Of a DNA stretch of 64,000 nucleotides, positions 1-9,000 are shown in pieces. The position numbers and the translations under genes were made by a program. The DNA comes from Symbiodinium natans (lineage: Eukaryota; Sar; Dinophyceae; Suessiales; Symbiodiniaceae): positions 1 to 64,000 of the forward strand of contig CAJNDS010000444.1 in assembly GCA_905221605.1 (NCBI GenBank). The letters run 5' to 3'. Every line of letters starts with the position of its first letter. Position 1 is the first letter of the stretch. The notes below the pieces were generated by a model. That model worked only from the letters and a program-made list of their open reading frames with translations. It searched no databases and was not told the origin of the DNA.

Positions 1-297
1 AACGAGAGCATCGCCGAATGGCATCACTTTTTGGAGATCCTGGCGGGCACCTACGACTCGAAGCTGCGCAACATGCGCATCCGGGACAACCTCTACGGGA
101 ACACGCAGTTCATCGCGGCCTTCCCCGTGGAGCGTGTGCCCAAGCATCCTTTGAGCGGCATCTCAACACGCTCGGGCGACCTGTGCCGCTTCAGCTTCAG
201 CAACATGGAGGCGGACCGCGCGGACCAGTGTTTTGTGCACATGCTGTCACATCAGCTCTGTACTTTGAGCTCGGCGGGCGTGTCGAGCCTCGACTGA
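1..297 (+). CDS. C-terminal fragment, possible viral major capsid protein
   Basis: The reading frame is open from the first base and stops at 295-297, so the gene starts outside the window. The visible 98 residues contain the stretch STRSGDLCRFSFSNM followed by a hydrophobic strand pattern and end in SAGVSSLD. A 'TR-G..-R-..-N' strand and a 'GV..LD' terminus are what I would expect at the end of a double-jelly-roll capsid protein of the Polinton/adintovirus/NCLDV group, but the match is by eye and weak. The next ORF starts 11 bases downstream, which is virus-like gene packing. The fibre-like and integrase genes nearby support the idea. It could instead be an unrelated structural protein. Confidence 0.35.
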   Translation, partial: NESIAEWHHFLEILAGTYDSKLRNMRIRDNLYGNTQFIAAFPVERVPKHPLSGISTRSGDLCRFSFSNMEADRADQCFVHMLSHQLCTLSSAGVSSLD

Positions 298-308
298 TAG
301 AGTAAAAC

Positions 309-998
309 ATGAGTCTATTTGAGTCAACCATCACCGGGAACATCCTGAACGATGGCCAGACCCCCATCACCACCATCGAGATGCAGCATCTCCGCGGGGC
401 AGCTCGCCACGGTCCTCACGGCCTACACGCCCCTCACAGACACCGCGGCCAACACCGCCTCCAATCGGCAGCTGACCACCATCCCACCGCCTCCTGACCT
501 CGCACCCTATGCGCTGGCCGCCGATTTGGCAGCCGCCGAGGGCCTCATCGCTGCCAACCAGTCCTCCATAACCACCCTCAGCACCAGCCTCACCACGGGG
601 CTGGCGGGGAAGGCGAACCAAAGCGCACTCGACGCGCTGCAGCTGGACGTGAACTCCAAGAGCACGCCTGCCTCCGTGGACCTGAAGCTAGCGAATCATC
701 CCACCAACGCTTCCATGAACAGCGCCATCACCAGTGCCGACAACGCAGTACTTGCGCAGGTCGCAGCCACGTATGGGCTGAAGAGCACGCAGGACCAGCT
801 GGCCCTCGACGTGGCGGCCCGGCAAACAGCCGCTGACGTCGACCAGAAAATAGCGACGGCTCTTTTGGACCGGCCCACGACCACCGACCTCAGCAGCACG
901 GTGGCCCTGCGCACCACGCCCGCGGACGTGGACCAGAAGATCGCCAGTGCCGAGTCACGAAAGATGCCTCGTACCTGCAACTGCCCATCAAAGCCAAG
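309..998 (+). pseudogene. viral fibre-like protein, frameshifted
   Basis: An ATG at 309 opens a frame beginning MSLFESTITGNILND. Around 390 the sensible reading moves to another frame, which then runs to about 960. The encoded protein is Ala/Thr/Ser/Leu-rich and made of imperfect repeats, for example 'ADVDQKIATALLDRP' followed about 30 residues later by 'ADVDQKIASAE'. This composition is typical of elongated trimeric coiled-coil/beta fibres of large DNA viruses and phages. It follows the capsid-like ORF by 11 bases. A second fibre on the minus strand (2488-4440) has similar 'AALATALAGYTDTAGL' segments, so the two may be paralogues. The frameshift suggests decay, though a sequencing error is possible. 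Confidence 0.45.
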
Positions 999-1775
999 GT
1001 GATCGAGGTCAAAGGGAAGCCAGTGTCGTCAAAAACGGATATTTGGCCCATCCCTGCTGCCGACAAGACTGTATGGGTGCGCATCGCTGACCCAAACGCG
1101 CAGGAGATCACTCTACGCAATGACAGCAAAGCCGCTCTGCACTGGCTGGCCCAGTGCTTCACCCACGAATTCCGCATGCCACTAGCTCAGCCGCCTCTGC
1201 TGCCATGCCTATCAGCCGCAGACGCCATGGCAGACGGCACCCAAGTTGGGATTGGGGGCTGGTTATGCACATCAAGCCAAACCTTCTGGTTCGCACAACA
1301 GTGGTCCATAGCAGAGCTTCGCGCTCACTGGCCTTTCCTCACGAAGGATGCCCAACAATATACAGCCTGCTTCGAAACAATCGCCCAGTGGGTTCTGTTA
1401 CAGATGGCATACGCGGCCACCGGTTGCTCCAGCCTACGCTTTTGCCTGCCCACTCTTAGTGACAACAGCCCTACGCAAGCTTCGGTCAATAAGCTGTTTA
1501 CCACCTTTCCGCTCTGCCTTTTCCTGCAGAAGGTAGCCTCCTGGGCTCACGCTAAGGGTCTAAGCCTAGAAGTCGGCCATATTCCGGGCGTTAAAAACAC
1601 AGACGCGGACGACCTCAGCCGAAACCGCCTACAGAAGTTCACAAGCACGACTAAATCCCACAGATTCCACGTCCATTTGCACGACCTAGCTCGGTCGGAG
1701 CACGAGGTCAGCCTATGGCCCTCGGACGGCAATTGGAGCACTGGCCTAGTGCAGGTCTCAGCACATACAGCCTAG
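999..1775 (+). pseudogene. retroelement RNase H domain fragment
   Basis: The frame is open upstream of 999 and stops at 1773-1775; there is no convincing ATG. The RNase H-like core runs from about residue 75 to 205: SAADAMADGTQVGIGGWL (first acidic motif plus the GGW strand), a 'CFETIAQWVLLQM' helix, 'LSDNSPTQASVNK' (the D-N motif), and 'GHIPGVKNTDADDLSR'. The last motif is the usual end of RNase H in Ty3-, DIRS- and related retroelements. The sequence before it does not read as an RT palm. The matching RT piece lies on the opposite strand at 4450-4949, so the parent element has been rearranged. Continuity with the fibre ORF just upstream is probably fortuitous. Confidence 0.7.
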
Positions 1776-1779
1776 TGCC

Positions 1780-2411
1780 CCAGGCACCAGCCAGACCGCC
1801 CGCGGTGCGGGTAGAGAGGCCTGATGCATTCACCGGTCTGCCCTGGGCCCCTGAAGTGGGGGTGTGATTGCCTTACATGCTCGTGGGATCTTGCCCAGCC
1901 TTTCCCACGAAGCATCTCACTCTTTCCCCAGAGCAGCACCGCTGAAAACAGGAGATAGACTCGGAACGTGGTGGCCGGCTGCTTCTCCACATCTTCAGGG
2001 GCTGCGTGCACTGCCTCGTGCGGGCGCTTGTTGTATGCGCTCGTCACCTGCTCCACGTTCTCCGCCCAGCCTCCCCCCCTTCCGGGCCGCCCTGCCCGCC
2101 AGGTCCTTCTTGAGCGTTTGGATTGCTCGGTCTATGACCGCCGTGGCATTGCGGTCCTCGGGCCGCTTCTGTCGGTGCACGGCTGCGTCGGGGAGCGCTT
2201 GCTCCAAGCCCTGGAACTCGTTCCCCAAATCTGTGGTCACCACATAATTGCCCTCCTCCTCCACCAGCTCCGGGATGATCTCGGCCGCAGCCTGGGTCAC
2301 GGTCTCGGCTCGCTTGTCGGGCAGGGCCTGAGTGGCCACCTCCCGCGTAAAGACGTCCGTCACCACCAGCCCAGACCGATTCCGGCCCCGGGTGTTTTGG
2401 CTGAAGTGCAC
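1780..2411 (-). pseudogene. retroviral-type integrase core, frameshifted
   Basis: Reading leftwards from 2411, the first frame contains VVTDVFTREVATQ (first Asp), YVVTTDLGNEFQG (second Asp) and NATAVIDRAIQTLKKDL. The third is the position of the catalytic Glu, here Asp, so the D-D-E triad is D-D-D. After about 2050 the sense continues in another frame with VTSAYNKRPHEAVH, the conserved C-terminal part of rve-type integrases. The style is that of Maverick/Polinton or retroviral integrases (family knowledge). It lies about 75 bases beyond the stop of the S74 fibre on the same strand, which fits a decayed virus-like element. Frameshift and Glu-to-Asp change both argue against activity. Confidence 0.75.
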
Positions 2412-2487
2412 CAGGTCCGCTTGCAGCGGGTCGTTCGGACCCTGGCTGCGGGGCTTGGGAACTCGAGGGCTGCCTCCTCAGCCATTT

Positions 2488-4440
2488 TTACTTCTTCTTG
2501 GGCTTCTTCTCCAGGGCCTCCACGCGGGCCTGGAGACCCTGGCAGACTCCCCACAAAACACAGCACATGCGGTTGTAATCCAGTGTGACGAGCTCCCCCA
2601 GCTCCTCGTCCACGAGCCGCACAGCGCCTGGCCCACGGGCCCCGTCTCCTGCACTTCATTCGCAATGAAGCCCAATGTGCGCTTCTGGCTCCTTTCGGTC
2701 CGCCGGTACCATTTTGGGGCCACGGCGTCAAAGAGCTGCTGCAGCTCCTCGAGCTCCGCGGGCTCCACGTTGTGCTTCAGCTTCTCGTCCGACAGGTTCT
2801 GGAAGCCGTAGTTGCAGATCACTTCCCCATCATTGGCCCCACCCGTGTTGGATTCCACGATGAGGTTGGCCGGCCCGGTTGCCGCCGTGCGCAGGAAGAT
2901 GGCCTGGTCCTGGGCGTAGAGCTGCACGCCCCCCGCGGAAGAGGCGGAGAGCTCCCCCGATCCTGCGTTGCAGGCCACCAGGAGCCGCGTGTTGCCCGTG
3001 GCCGCGAGGTTCAGCACCTCTGCCGTGATGTCCCCGCTGTTGATGGTGGAGACCACCTGCAAATCCCCTTGCGCTTGCACCCCTGTGGAGCCACCGATGA
3101 GCTCCAGGTACGCTGGGCTCGAGAGAGGTAGGTGCCCTGCGTGCCGTCCGTCAATGTGAGGTAGTCGTCTGTGGGCCTCGCCCGCACCGTGGGCGCCCGC
3201 AGCTCCGTGCTGAGCTCCACGCTCCCCGAGGTCAGCGTGCCCTGCACATCCAGTGCGCCGGTAACTAATTCGCGAGCTCCGAGCTGATGGAGCTGTCGAT
3301 GTCGCCCTGCGTGGCATACTGCGAAACGTTCAGGGCGTCGATGGCGCCGGAAATGGCCAAGTTGATCTCGGCCGTGGTCAGGGTTTCGCTCTGGTCGTAG
3401 GCCTGGCACTCGATCTGCAGCGTGTTGCCCGAGTTCTGGAGCGTGGCCACCAGGGGGCCGGTGAAGTGCAGGTTCCGGAGGGCCTGCCCGGTCAGGAGCT
3501 CCCAGGTGGTGTTCCCGCTCCAGGCGGGTGCGTTGGAGACTGCCGCTTCTGCGAGCAGCCCGTCTACTTCCGCAGAGGTGTAATACGACGCGAGGGCAAT
3601 GGCGATCTCGTTCAGGATGGGCGCCTGAAGCCCGGTCCACGGCACGTATGCGCTCAGGTCGATGCCGCCCACAGCTGCAGCAATGGCTGCATCCATCTGC
3701 GTGGTGCTGGCCAGGGGGGCCACCTCCATTTTACCTAGCGGCTCCACCTGTGTGTGGCTGGGTAGGAGGTCCAAAACTGCAAAGCTCTTCTGCCTTCCAT
3801 CGGGCTGTGAAGAGGGTGTCATGGTCCAGCAACATTGGGATCGCCCGTGGTGCCAAGATCCTCGGAATTTCGGGGGCAGTCCACGTGAAGTGAAGTGCAG
3901 CAATGCCCGCTTCCTGGGTATTCACAACCAGCAGGGCGTTGACCTCTCCCTGCGTGTACGCATCGCAGGCCAGGCTCAGCGTGAAGTTGTCGTTCTGCAG
4001 GGAGACGCTCAGGGGAGCGTTGAAGTGCCAGTTCCTAATCGTGTTGGTGCCCACCAGCAGGTCCCAGGTGGTCTGTCCGGGCCACGTCTGGGCGTTGGCG
4101 AGGTTCGTGCCGCCGCCCGTGGTCAGAGCGGCCAGCGCTGCGTTGAGCGCATCGATGGCGCTCTGCAGGCTCGTTTCGGAAGCCGACAGCTCGGCCGCCG
4201 TCGCAAAGGGCCCCGCACCTTGCAGGGGCCAGGATCTCCGCGTCGTGCCTGTCGAGGCGCGCATCTCGCACGGCCAGCTGTGCGTTGAGCCCTGCGGTGT
4301 CCGTGTACCCTGCGAGTGCGGTGGCAAGCGCTGCAGCCACGTCGGCAGCCGACTCGCCCGTCTCGGATGGCCAGCGCGGCGTCCAGCACCGTCTGGGCCA
4401 CCAGGGGCACCAAAGGAATTGCGGCCAGCTGCGGGGTGGG
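2488..4440 (-). pseudogene. tail-fibre protein with C-terminal Peptidase_S74 chaperone domain
   Basis: Read leftwards across several frames, this stretch encodes a long beta-rich fibre: coiled/Ala-rich start near 4440, two related 'TTWxLLxG...RNxHFxxPLxxxLQN' modules (about 4070 and 3490), a beta-helix-like section, and then SDEKLKHNVEPAELEEL, KWYRRTERSQKRTLGFIANEVQ and, after a frameshift near 2640, a closing LDYNR...LQARVEALEKK coiled coil with a stop at 2488. The SD.-LK-N. signature and the C-terminal Tyr/coiled coil are those of the S74 intramolecular chaperone, which folds trimeric spikes and cuts itself off at the Ser of that motif (family knowledge). At least three frame changes mark it as broken. 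Confidence 0.7.
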
Positions 4441-4449
4441 ATAGGGTAT

Positions 4450-4949
4450 TGGGTCCCAGGCGGGCTATGCAGATCCGCATAATAAAGCGGAGCGGCGAAG
4501 CAGCGCAGGTGAGAGCTTACACTGGTTGCCCACATCAGTCGGCCGAGGCAGGATTCGAGCTCTTTACGGGGGACGCGTTTGTGCTCCAGGAGGCTGAGTA
4601 GCTGGGCGCGCAGTTTATCTAGCTTAGGCTGTGCTAGGCATATGGATTCTGTGGCGAAGCAGAACTTCCAACCGCACCAAACGAGCTGGTCTCCGAAGGC
4701 AGCTTTCTTCCAGCTGATCGGGGCACCGATGACTGTGAGGAAAGCCACTGTGAGGGCTAGCTGCTCCGGGGCCTTATGTCTGAGGAGGCACAGCAGTAAG
4801 TCGTCGACGTAGAGCCAGGCTTTGTGAGGCTCATGGGCTAGTGCGTGGTGCAGCAAGCGCAGAAGCAGGGCTCCAACCCTCTGCCACCCTTCCCGTGTGT
4901 GGAAGCCCTCAATCCCTTCATACACGCCCTGCCTGAAGCAGTCACACAA
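4450..4949 (-). pseudogene. reverse transcriptase fragment (palm C and thumb)
   Basis: On the minus strand the frame reads HKAWLYVDDLLLCLL, the RT catalytic motif C with YVDD encoded near 4800-4816. It is followed by IGAPISWKKAAFGDQLVWCGWKF (primer-grip region) and a thumb 'KLDKLRAQLLSLLEHKRVPRKELESCLGRLMWA'. This order is that of DIRS/Ty3-like RTs and of dinoflagellate retroelements. It breaks off near 4440, where fibre sequence starts on the same strand. The matching RNase H is at 999-1775 on the plus strand, so an inversion or nested insertion has split the element. Fingers and motif A are not seen. Confidence 0.75.
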
Positions 4950-4959
4950 GAACTCGGCC

Positions 4960-5259
4960 CAGGAGGCCTAGACTCCTCCGTGGAGATCGCCCGCCTACGA
5001 CGCGCCCTGGACAACTGCCACAAGCTGGTCCAGCAGGGGGAGCACAGCCCAACTGCCTACGCCCATCATGCCCTCGCAGCCTTCTCAATGGATGGAGCAC
5101 CTGCCACCACGCCTAACCCAAGACATAGTCCAGGATATGGTGGACAAATTCAAGGCAAATTACCCAGGCGAACTGCTAGATCAAGACAGTATGCCCAGCA
5201 TCCGCCGCCTACTCAGCCTTGTGCACCACAGCCTGAAGCCTGGGGAGAAGATCCGTTAA
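4960..5259 (+). pseudogene. possible N-terminal piece of the same RT element
   Basis: A plus-strand frame ending at 5257-5259 reads LTQDIVQDMVDKFKANYPGELLDQDSMPSIRRLLSLVH. The 'YPGE.L..DS.PS.R.L' pattern resembles the region upstream of RT in some dinoflagellate retroelement polyproteins, but I recall this only loosely. An overlapping frame (4845-5267) is Pro/Gln-rich and probably a shadow. It sits directly against the inverted RT fragment, consistent with rearrangement. No start codon is convincing. Confidence 0.25.
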
Positions 5260-5401
5260 GCAATTGATTGAAACAACAGCTTGGAGTCTCAAATATGCTT
5301 TGAACAGAGTTTTTTGTTGGATTTGGGAAGAGTTGGAATTGAAGATTTCCGAGCGTTGACTTGGCATGGCTTCATGATCTGTGTATGGTGGGTTGAACCT
5401 C

Positions 5402-5408
5402 CCCTTTG
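5402..5408. repeat. target-site duplication, left copy (CCCTTTG)
   Basis: The seven bases CCCTTTG directly precede the 5' LTR and recur directly after the 3' LTR at 32985-32991. Copia-type integrases usually leave about 5 bp, so the real duplication may be the inner CTTTG with chance extension. The match fixes both ends of the copia element. Confidence 0.8.
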
Positions 5409-5804
5409 TGAAAGTTCCGTCTAAGGACATGTTAACTTTGTTGTCCTGCATGCTGGCTCATAATTGTGTGTGTGTAGTTGTAGGAACTCCGTAGTTGTGC
5501 CTTGGAGGCTCGACGGGAGTGCTGCTTTAAGTGGGAAAGCCTTTTGAAGTGCTTGAGTTGTAGGGATGTGTGTCTGAAAGCTGTAGAAGTGACTGTGCAC
5601 GTTTTTGCTTGCTTTAGGTATAGTTGGGTAGGTCCCGAGAACTCCCACTGACGTTTGAGTTTGTTTTGTGGCTGTGGAGAACACGTGGCAGAGCAGAGTT
5701 TTCACCTGTGTGTAAAGAGTTTCACTGACGAAGCCTCCGGCTTATGACTTTGGCTCAAGTCGTGAGAAAAAGAGGGTTCAGCGCGCTGCTGCTGTGTTTT
5801 CACA
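5409..5804 (+). repeat. copia 5' LTR (396 bp)
   Basis: It starts TGAAAGTTCC and ends TTTTCACA, so it has the usual TG...CA ends. It matches 32589-32984 base for base except for one missing T near 5418 and an A/T change at 5744. The promoter, R region and polyadenylation site should lie here, but I cannot place a TATA box or poly(A) signal with confidence. An 11-base SL-like string lies near its end. Confidence 0.95.
5749..5759 (+). other. spliced-leader-like string TTTGGCTCAAG in the LTR
   Basis: The eleven bases TTTGGCTCAAG equal the 3' end of the dinoflagellate spliced leader (…ATTTTGGCTCAAG). Upstream, CCGGCTTATGAC loosely parallels the leader's CCGTAGCCAT. The same string is in the 3' LTR at 32929-32939. 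It may be a leader relic captured when a trans-spliced RNA was reverse transcribed; chance cannot be excluded for this site alone. Confidence 0.5.
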
Positions 5805-5816
5805 TGGTAGCGGAGC
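5805..5816 (+). other. primer-binding site, initiator-tRNA-like
   Basis: TGGTAGCGGAGC begins at the first base after the 5' LTR. It closely resembles the TGGTATCAGAGC primer-binding site used by many copia elements, which pairs with the 3' end or an internal part of initiator tRNA-Met. This supports the LTR boundary at 5804. Confidence 0.7.
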
Positions 5817-5847
5817 GTGTGTAGCACGCTCGTAGAAACTAGAAGCC

Positions 5848-6021
5848 ATGGCTGACCCCGGGCTGTCGACCCCTGTGCCTGAAGACGAAGACGACGAAGC
5901 TTTGTTTGGCCCCGGTGGTGCCCAGGACGGGCAACAACCGCCAACACAACCCCTGGAGCTTCTGCTTCAGCGGGAGGACCCGCCACGGTCGTCGGACTTG
6001 ACCCTCAACTCCAGCAGATGA
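5848..6021 (+). CDS. 57-codon upstream ORF overlapping the polyprotein start
   Basis: This is the first ATG after the PBS. It encodes an acidic, Pro/Gln-rich peptide (MADPGLSTPVPEDEDDEALF...) and ends with a TGA at 6019-6021 that overlaps the next ATG at 6018 (ATGA). The downstream frame reads sensibly some way upstream of 6018 (…PATVVGLDPQLQQ) and is open back to a stop at 5880. Two readings are possible: a reinitiation leader, or the true Gag N-terminus joined to the main frame by a frameshift near 5940. I see no intron signal that decides it. Confidence 0.5.
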   Translation: MADPGLSTPVPEDEDDEALFGPGGAQDGQQPPTQPLELLLQREDPPRSSDLTLNSSR

Positions 6022-9000
6022 TGGTCCAGATGATGCAGAGTCAGCAAATGATGATGCAGAATCAGCAACAGACACTTCAAGTTCTGGTGGCAAAGATGGA
6101 GGCCGACGAGAGAAGGAGACGTGAGCAGGAAGCATTGTCGGCAGCTGTGAGCAACCCATTTGGGGGTGCTTCAAGTGCAGCAGCTGCTGGAAGTCCTACG
6201 GCAAAGGCTTCTGCTCCTCCACCGGCGCCATCACAGAACCTGCATGTTGGAAGTAACCGTGCAGAGAAGTATCTGCCAGCATTGCCGCTCATCGATAATG
6301 TGTCGATGGGAAAAGGGCGTGTGAGAGAGCTGGAAGAGTACCATCGGTGGTGCGAGGTGCTTGCTTCCTGGCTGGCGTTGATAGACGACAACTATGTCAA
6401 TGAGTTGCGCCAGGCAATGACGCATGACCGTGAGATCAAGCAGTCTGACATGGCAGTTCCGGTAGCATCGCGTTCGGCAAGGTTGTTTTACTACCTGCAA
6501 CAAAGTCTGCAGAAGTTCGAACGTGGGATGGAACTGGTGAGAAGCACGTCGATGCGTCAAGGACAAGCTGCTTGTGGTTATGAGGTGATGCGTCAAATGC
6601 ACCAGACCTTCAGCATTGTCTCTCGCATGGAGGCCATTGCTGTGAGAGATGAAGCCCTTCGCTTAACTTCGAAGGCGAGTTCGTACAAGCGACCGCTTGA
6701 CTGCGTCCGCTTCCTTGAGGACGAGCTTGGGAAGGTAGACCAGAAGCTGCATCGGTTCCCTGAACTGAGGCTTGGAGCATCTGATCGTTCAACCCTTCTT
6801 CTTCAATCTGTCAGCCCAGAGTGTAGGCATTACGTTGTCCTGCATGGGAAGTCTGGGAGCTGGGAGGAACTGGTTGAAAGCATCCGGTTCTACGAGGAGC
6901 AAACCCGATTGTGTGATGCCGGTTCGCTGAATGCAGTTGGGGAGCGCGGCCTCTGCTGGAACTGTGGCAAATCAGGCCATATGAGTTGGCAGTGCCCCGA
7001 CAAGAGCTCTGGAAAAGGGAAGAAGAGGGATGAACCGAAAGGTGGAAAGCCTTCTGGTTCCAAGAATCGAGAGAAGAGTCCTAAAGGCAAGGGCAAAGGC
7101 AAAGGGAAGACAGACAAAGGAAAGGGTGGAAAGCCCAAGGGGAAGCCCAAGAACAAAGGAAAGCCCAAGGGCCGAGCTGTGGAAGACGAGCAGTCTGATC
7201 AGGTGATGGCAATGCGGTCTCATCATCTGAGTGGCTTGGGTCCGGGGACAAGAACTAATGAGCCCAATGAAGCTGAGCCCCCTCGTCTCACCATGACGAA
7301 CGGAGAGATCGAGAGACTGAACCAGTCCTCCTCTAGGAATAGCTCTTTCGCATGGCTCATTGATAGTGGAGCCACCTGCCACGTGTTGTCAGAGAGTGCG
7401 TTGGGTTTTTACGAAGTCGTCAAGGAGCATTCGGGACCTCTTCCTGTGCTCATGAGTGCCAGCGATACGCCCATGGAATGTGTCAAGTTGGTTGACATTC
7501 GGGTGAAGTTTGGGAAGTTGGGGCCCGTAGTGCTTCAACAGGTCTTGGTTTGCAAGATTGGCTTCAACGTAGTCAGTTCTTGGCAAGCATCCCTTTCGGG
7601 ATGGAGTACCTGGCTCACCTCAGAGCCTGGAGCAAGCTGCTTGGTGAAGCAGACGGAACGAGGTTCCTCGATGTGGGTGCCTTTGGTTCGTGAAGCCAGG
7701 AGCTGGTGGGCGTTGGCTAAGGAGATTGGCCCTACCAAGGCAAAGCCGAAAGGAAGAAGAAGCAAAGGGGGCTCACCCAAGCCGGGGTGGAGCCCGAACG
7801 ACGACGCGATGGAAGTGGATAAGGTGCAGAAGAAGGCACCGCCCAACGTAGGAAGAGCATTGGAGGTGACGCCTTTTCAGTTTTTGCTGCGAGCATTTTC
7901 AGTGAAGCAACATGTGGGGGAACACGAGCTGCATGAGCATGTTTTACAGGAGCGTTTGAGTGGATGTGAGCATGCTGCAGTTGCGAAAGTAGGAATAGAC
8001 CTGGAAACCCCACCCTCTGCATGTTGTGCTGAAGCTTTATGTTCCGCCGCAGCTGTTTTGCTTAAGTCTGCAAGCAACACGTCTTTGGAGAAGCAAACCA
8101 GTAGGGACACACGCTGTGGAGACAAGGGTTTTGAGTGCGTAGGGGTAGGGCCTGTGCCGCTCCAGCCTCAGAGTGTTTGCATTAGGAGTAGGAGTGTCTT
8201 GCGTGTAGGACGTAGGAGTGACTTGCACCCCAGCGCTTGTGTGCCTGAGTGTTTGTTGGGACAGAGGGAAGAGAGGAAGTGTGCCTTTCGGATTTTGCGT
8301 TGGCCAGGAGTGTTTCTGAAAGCATTGCTGGTGTTGTGTGCTCTAGGAGTGTTTTGCTCAAAGCCTGGAGCCTTTGTAAGGGACCTTGGAAAGGATGGAG
8401 CTTCCGGAAGCCTCGCCTCCGCTCTGTCTTGTGAACTCCCAAAGTGGGAGTGTGGCCCAGGTGGAAGCCTTTTCGACGAGCATGATTGCTCGTCTTGCGC
8501 ACCGTTTCGAGGAGGAAGGTCAGCTGTCTCTTTCGAGGCAGCTTCTCCAAAACATCGACCTTTTTACTTCGACCCCTGGCTCGGTCGAACGGCTGTTGGG
8601 GATTCCAGCCTGCCTTGGGGAGTTGGAGACACAGGAGTTGGTGATCAATACAAGCGGCATTCCGGTGAAGCAACCTATGCTCATTGCCGAGCTGCGAGCC
8701 ATTGCTGCTCCGACGGTGGACCAGTCGGTTTTGACGGACACCCTCGTCGAAGAGCACGACCGTCGTGCAGAGTATGCAAGGTATGGCTATGTTTTGACCA
8801 CCATGGGGGTGGTAGTCGCCGATGTGACTGCTACCATCCGCCAACCGCACCTTCCATGCGAGCAAAGGGGGTACTGGCGCAACAATCAGGTTGGCATCCA
8901 GCTCACATTGAAGAAATTCCTTCTGTACCTGGAGGCGATTCGAGAGTTGCGGTGCCATCCTGCCCAATACCAATTGTTCGAGGCAGGGCTAGCAAGCATT

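Noticed and set aside
5421-5705. 94-codon minus-strand ORF repeated at 32601-32885
   Set aside because: Identical because it lies in the LTRs; no protein features.
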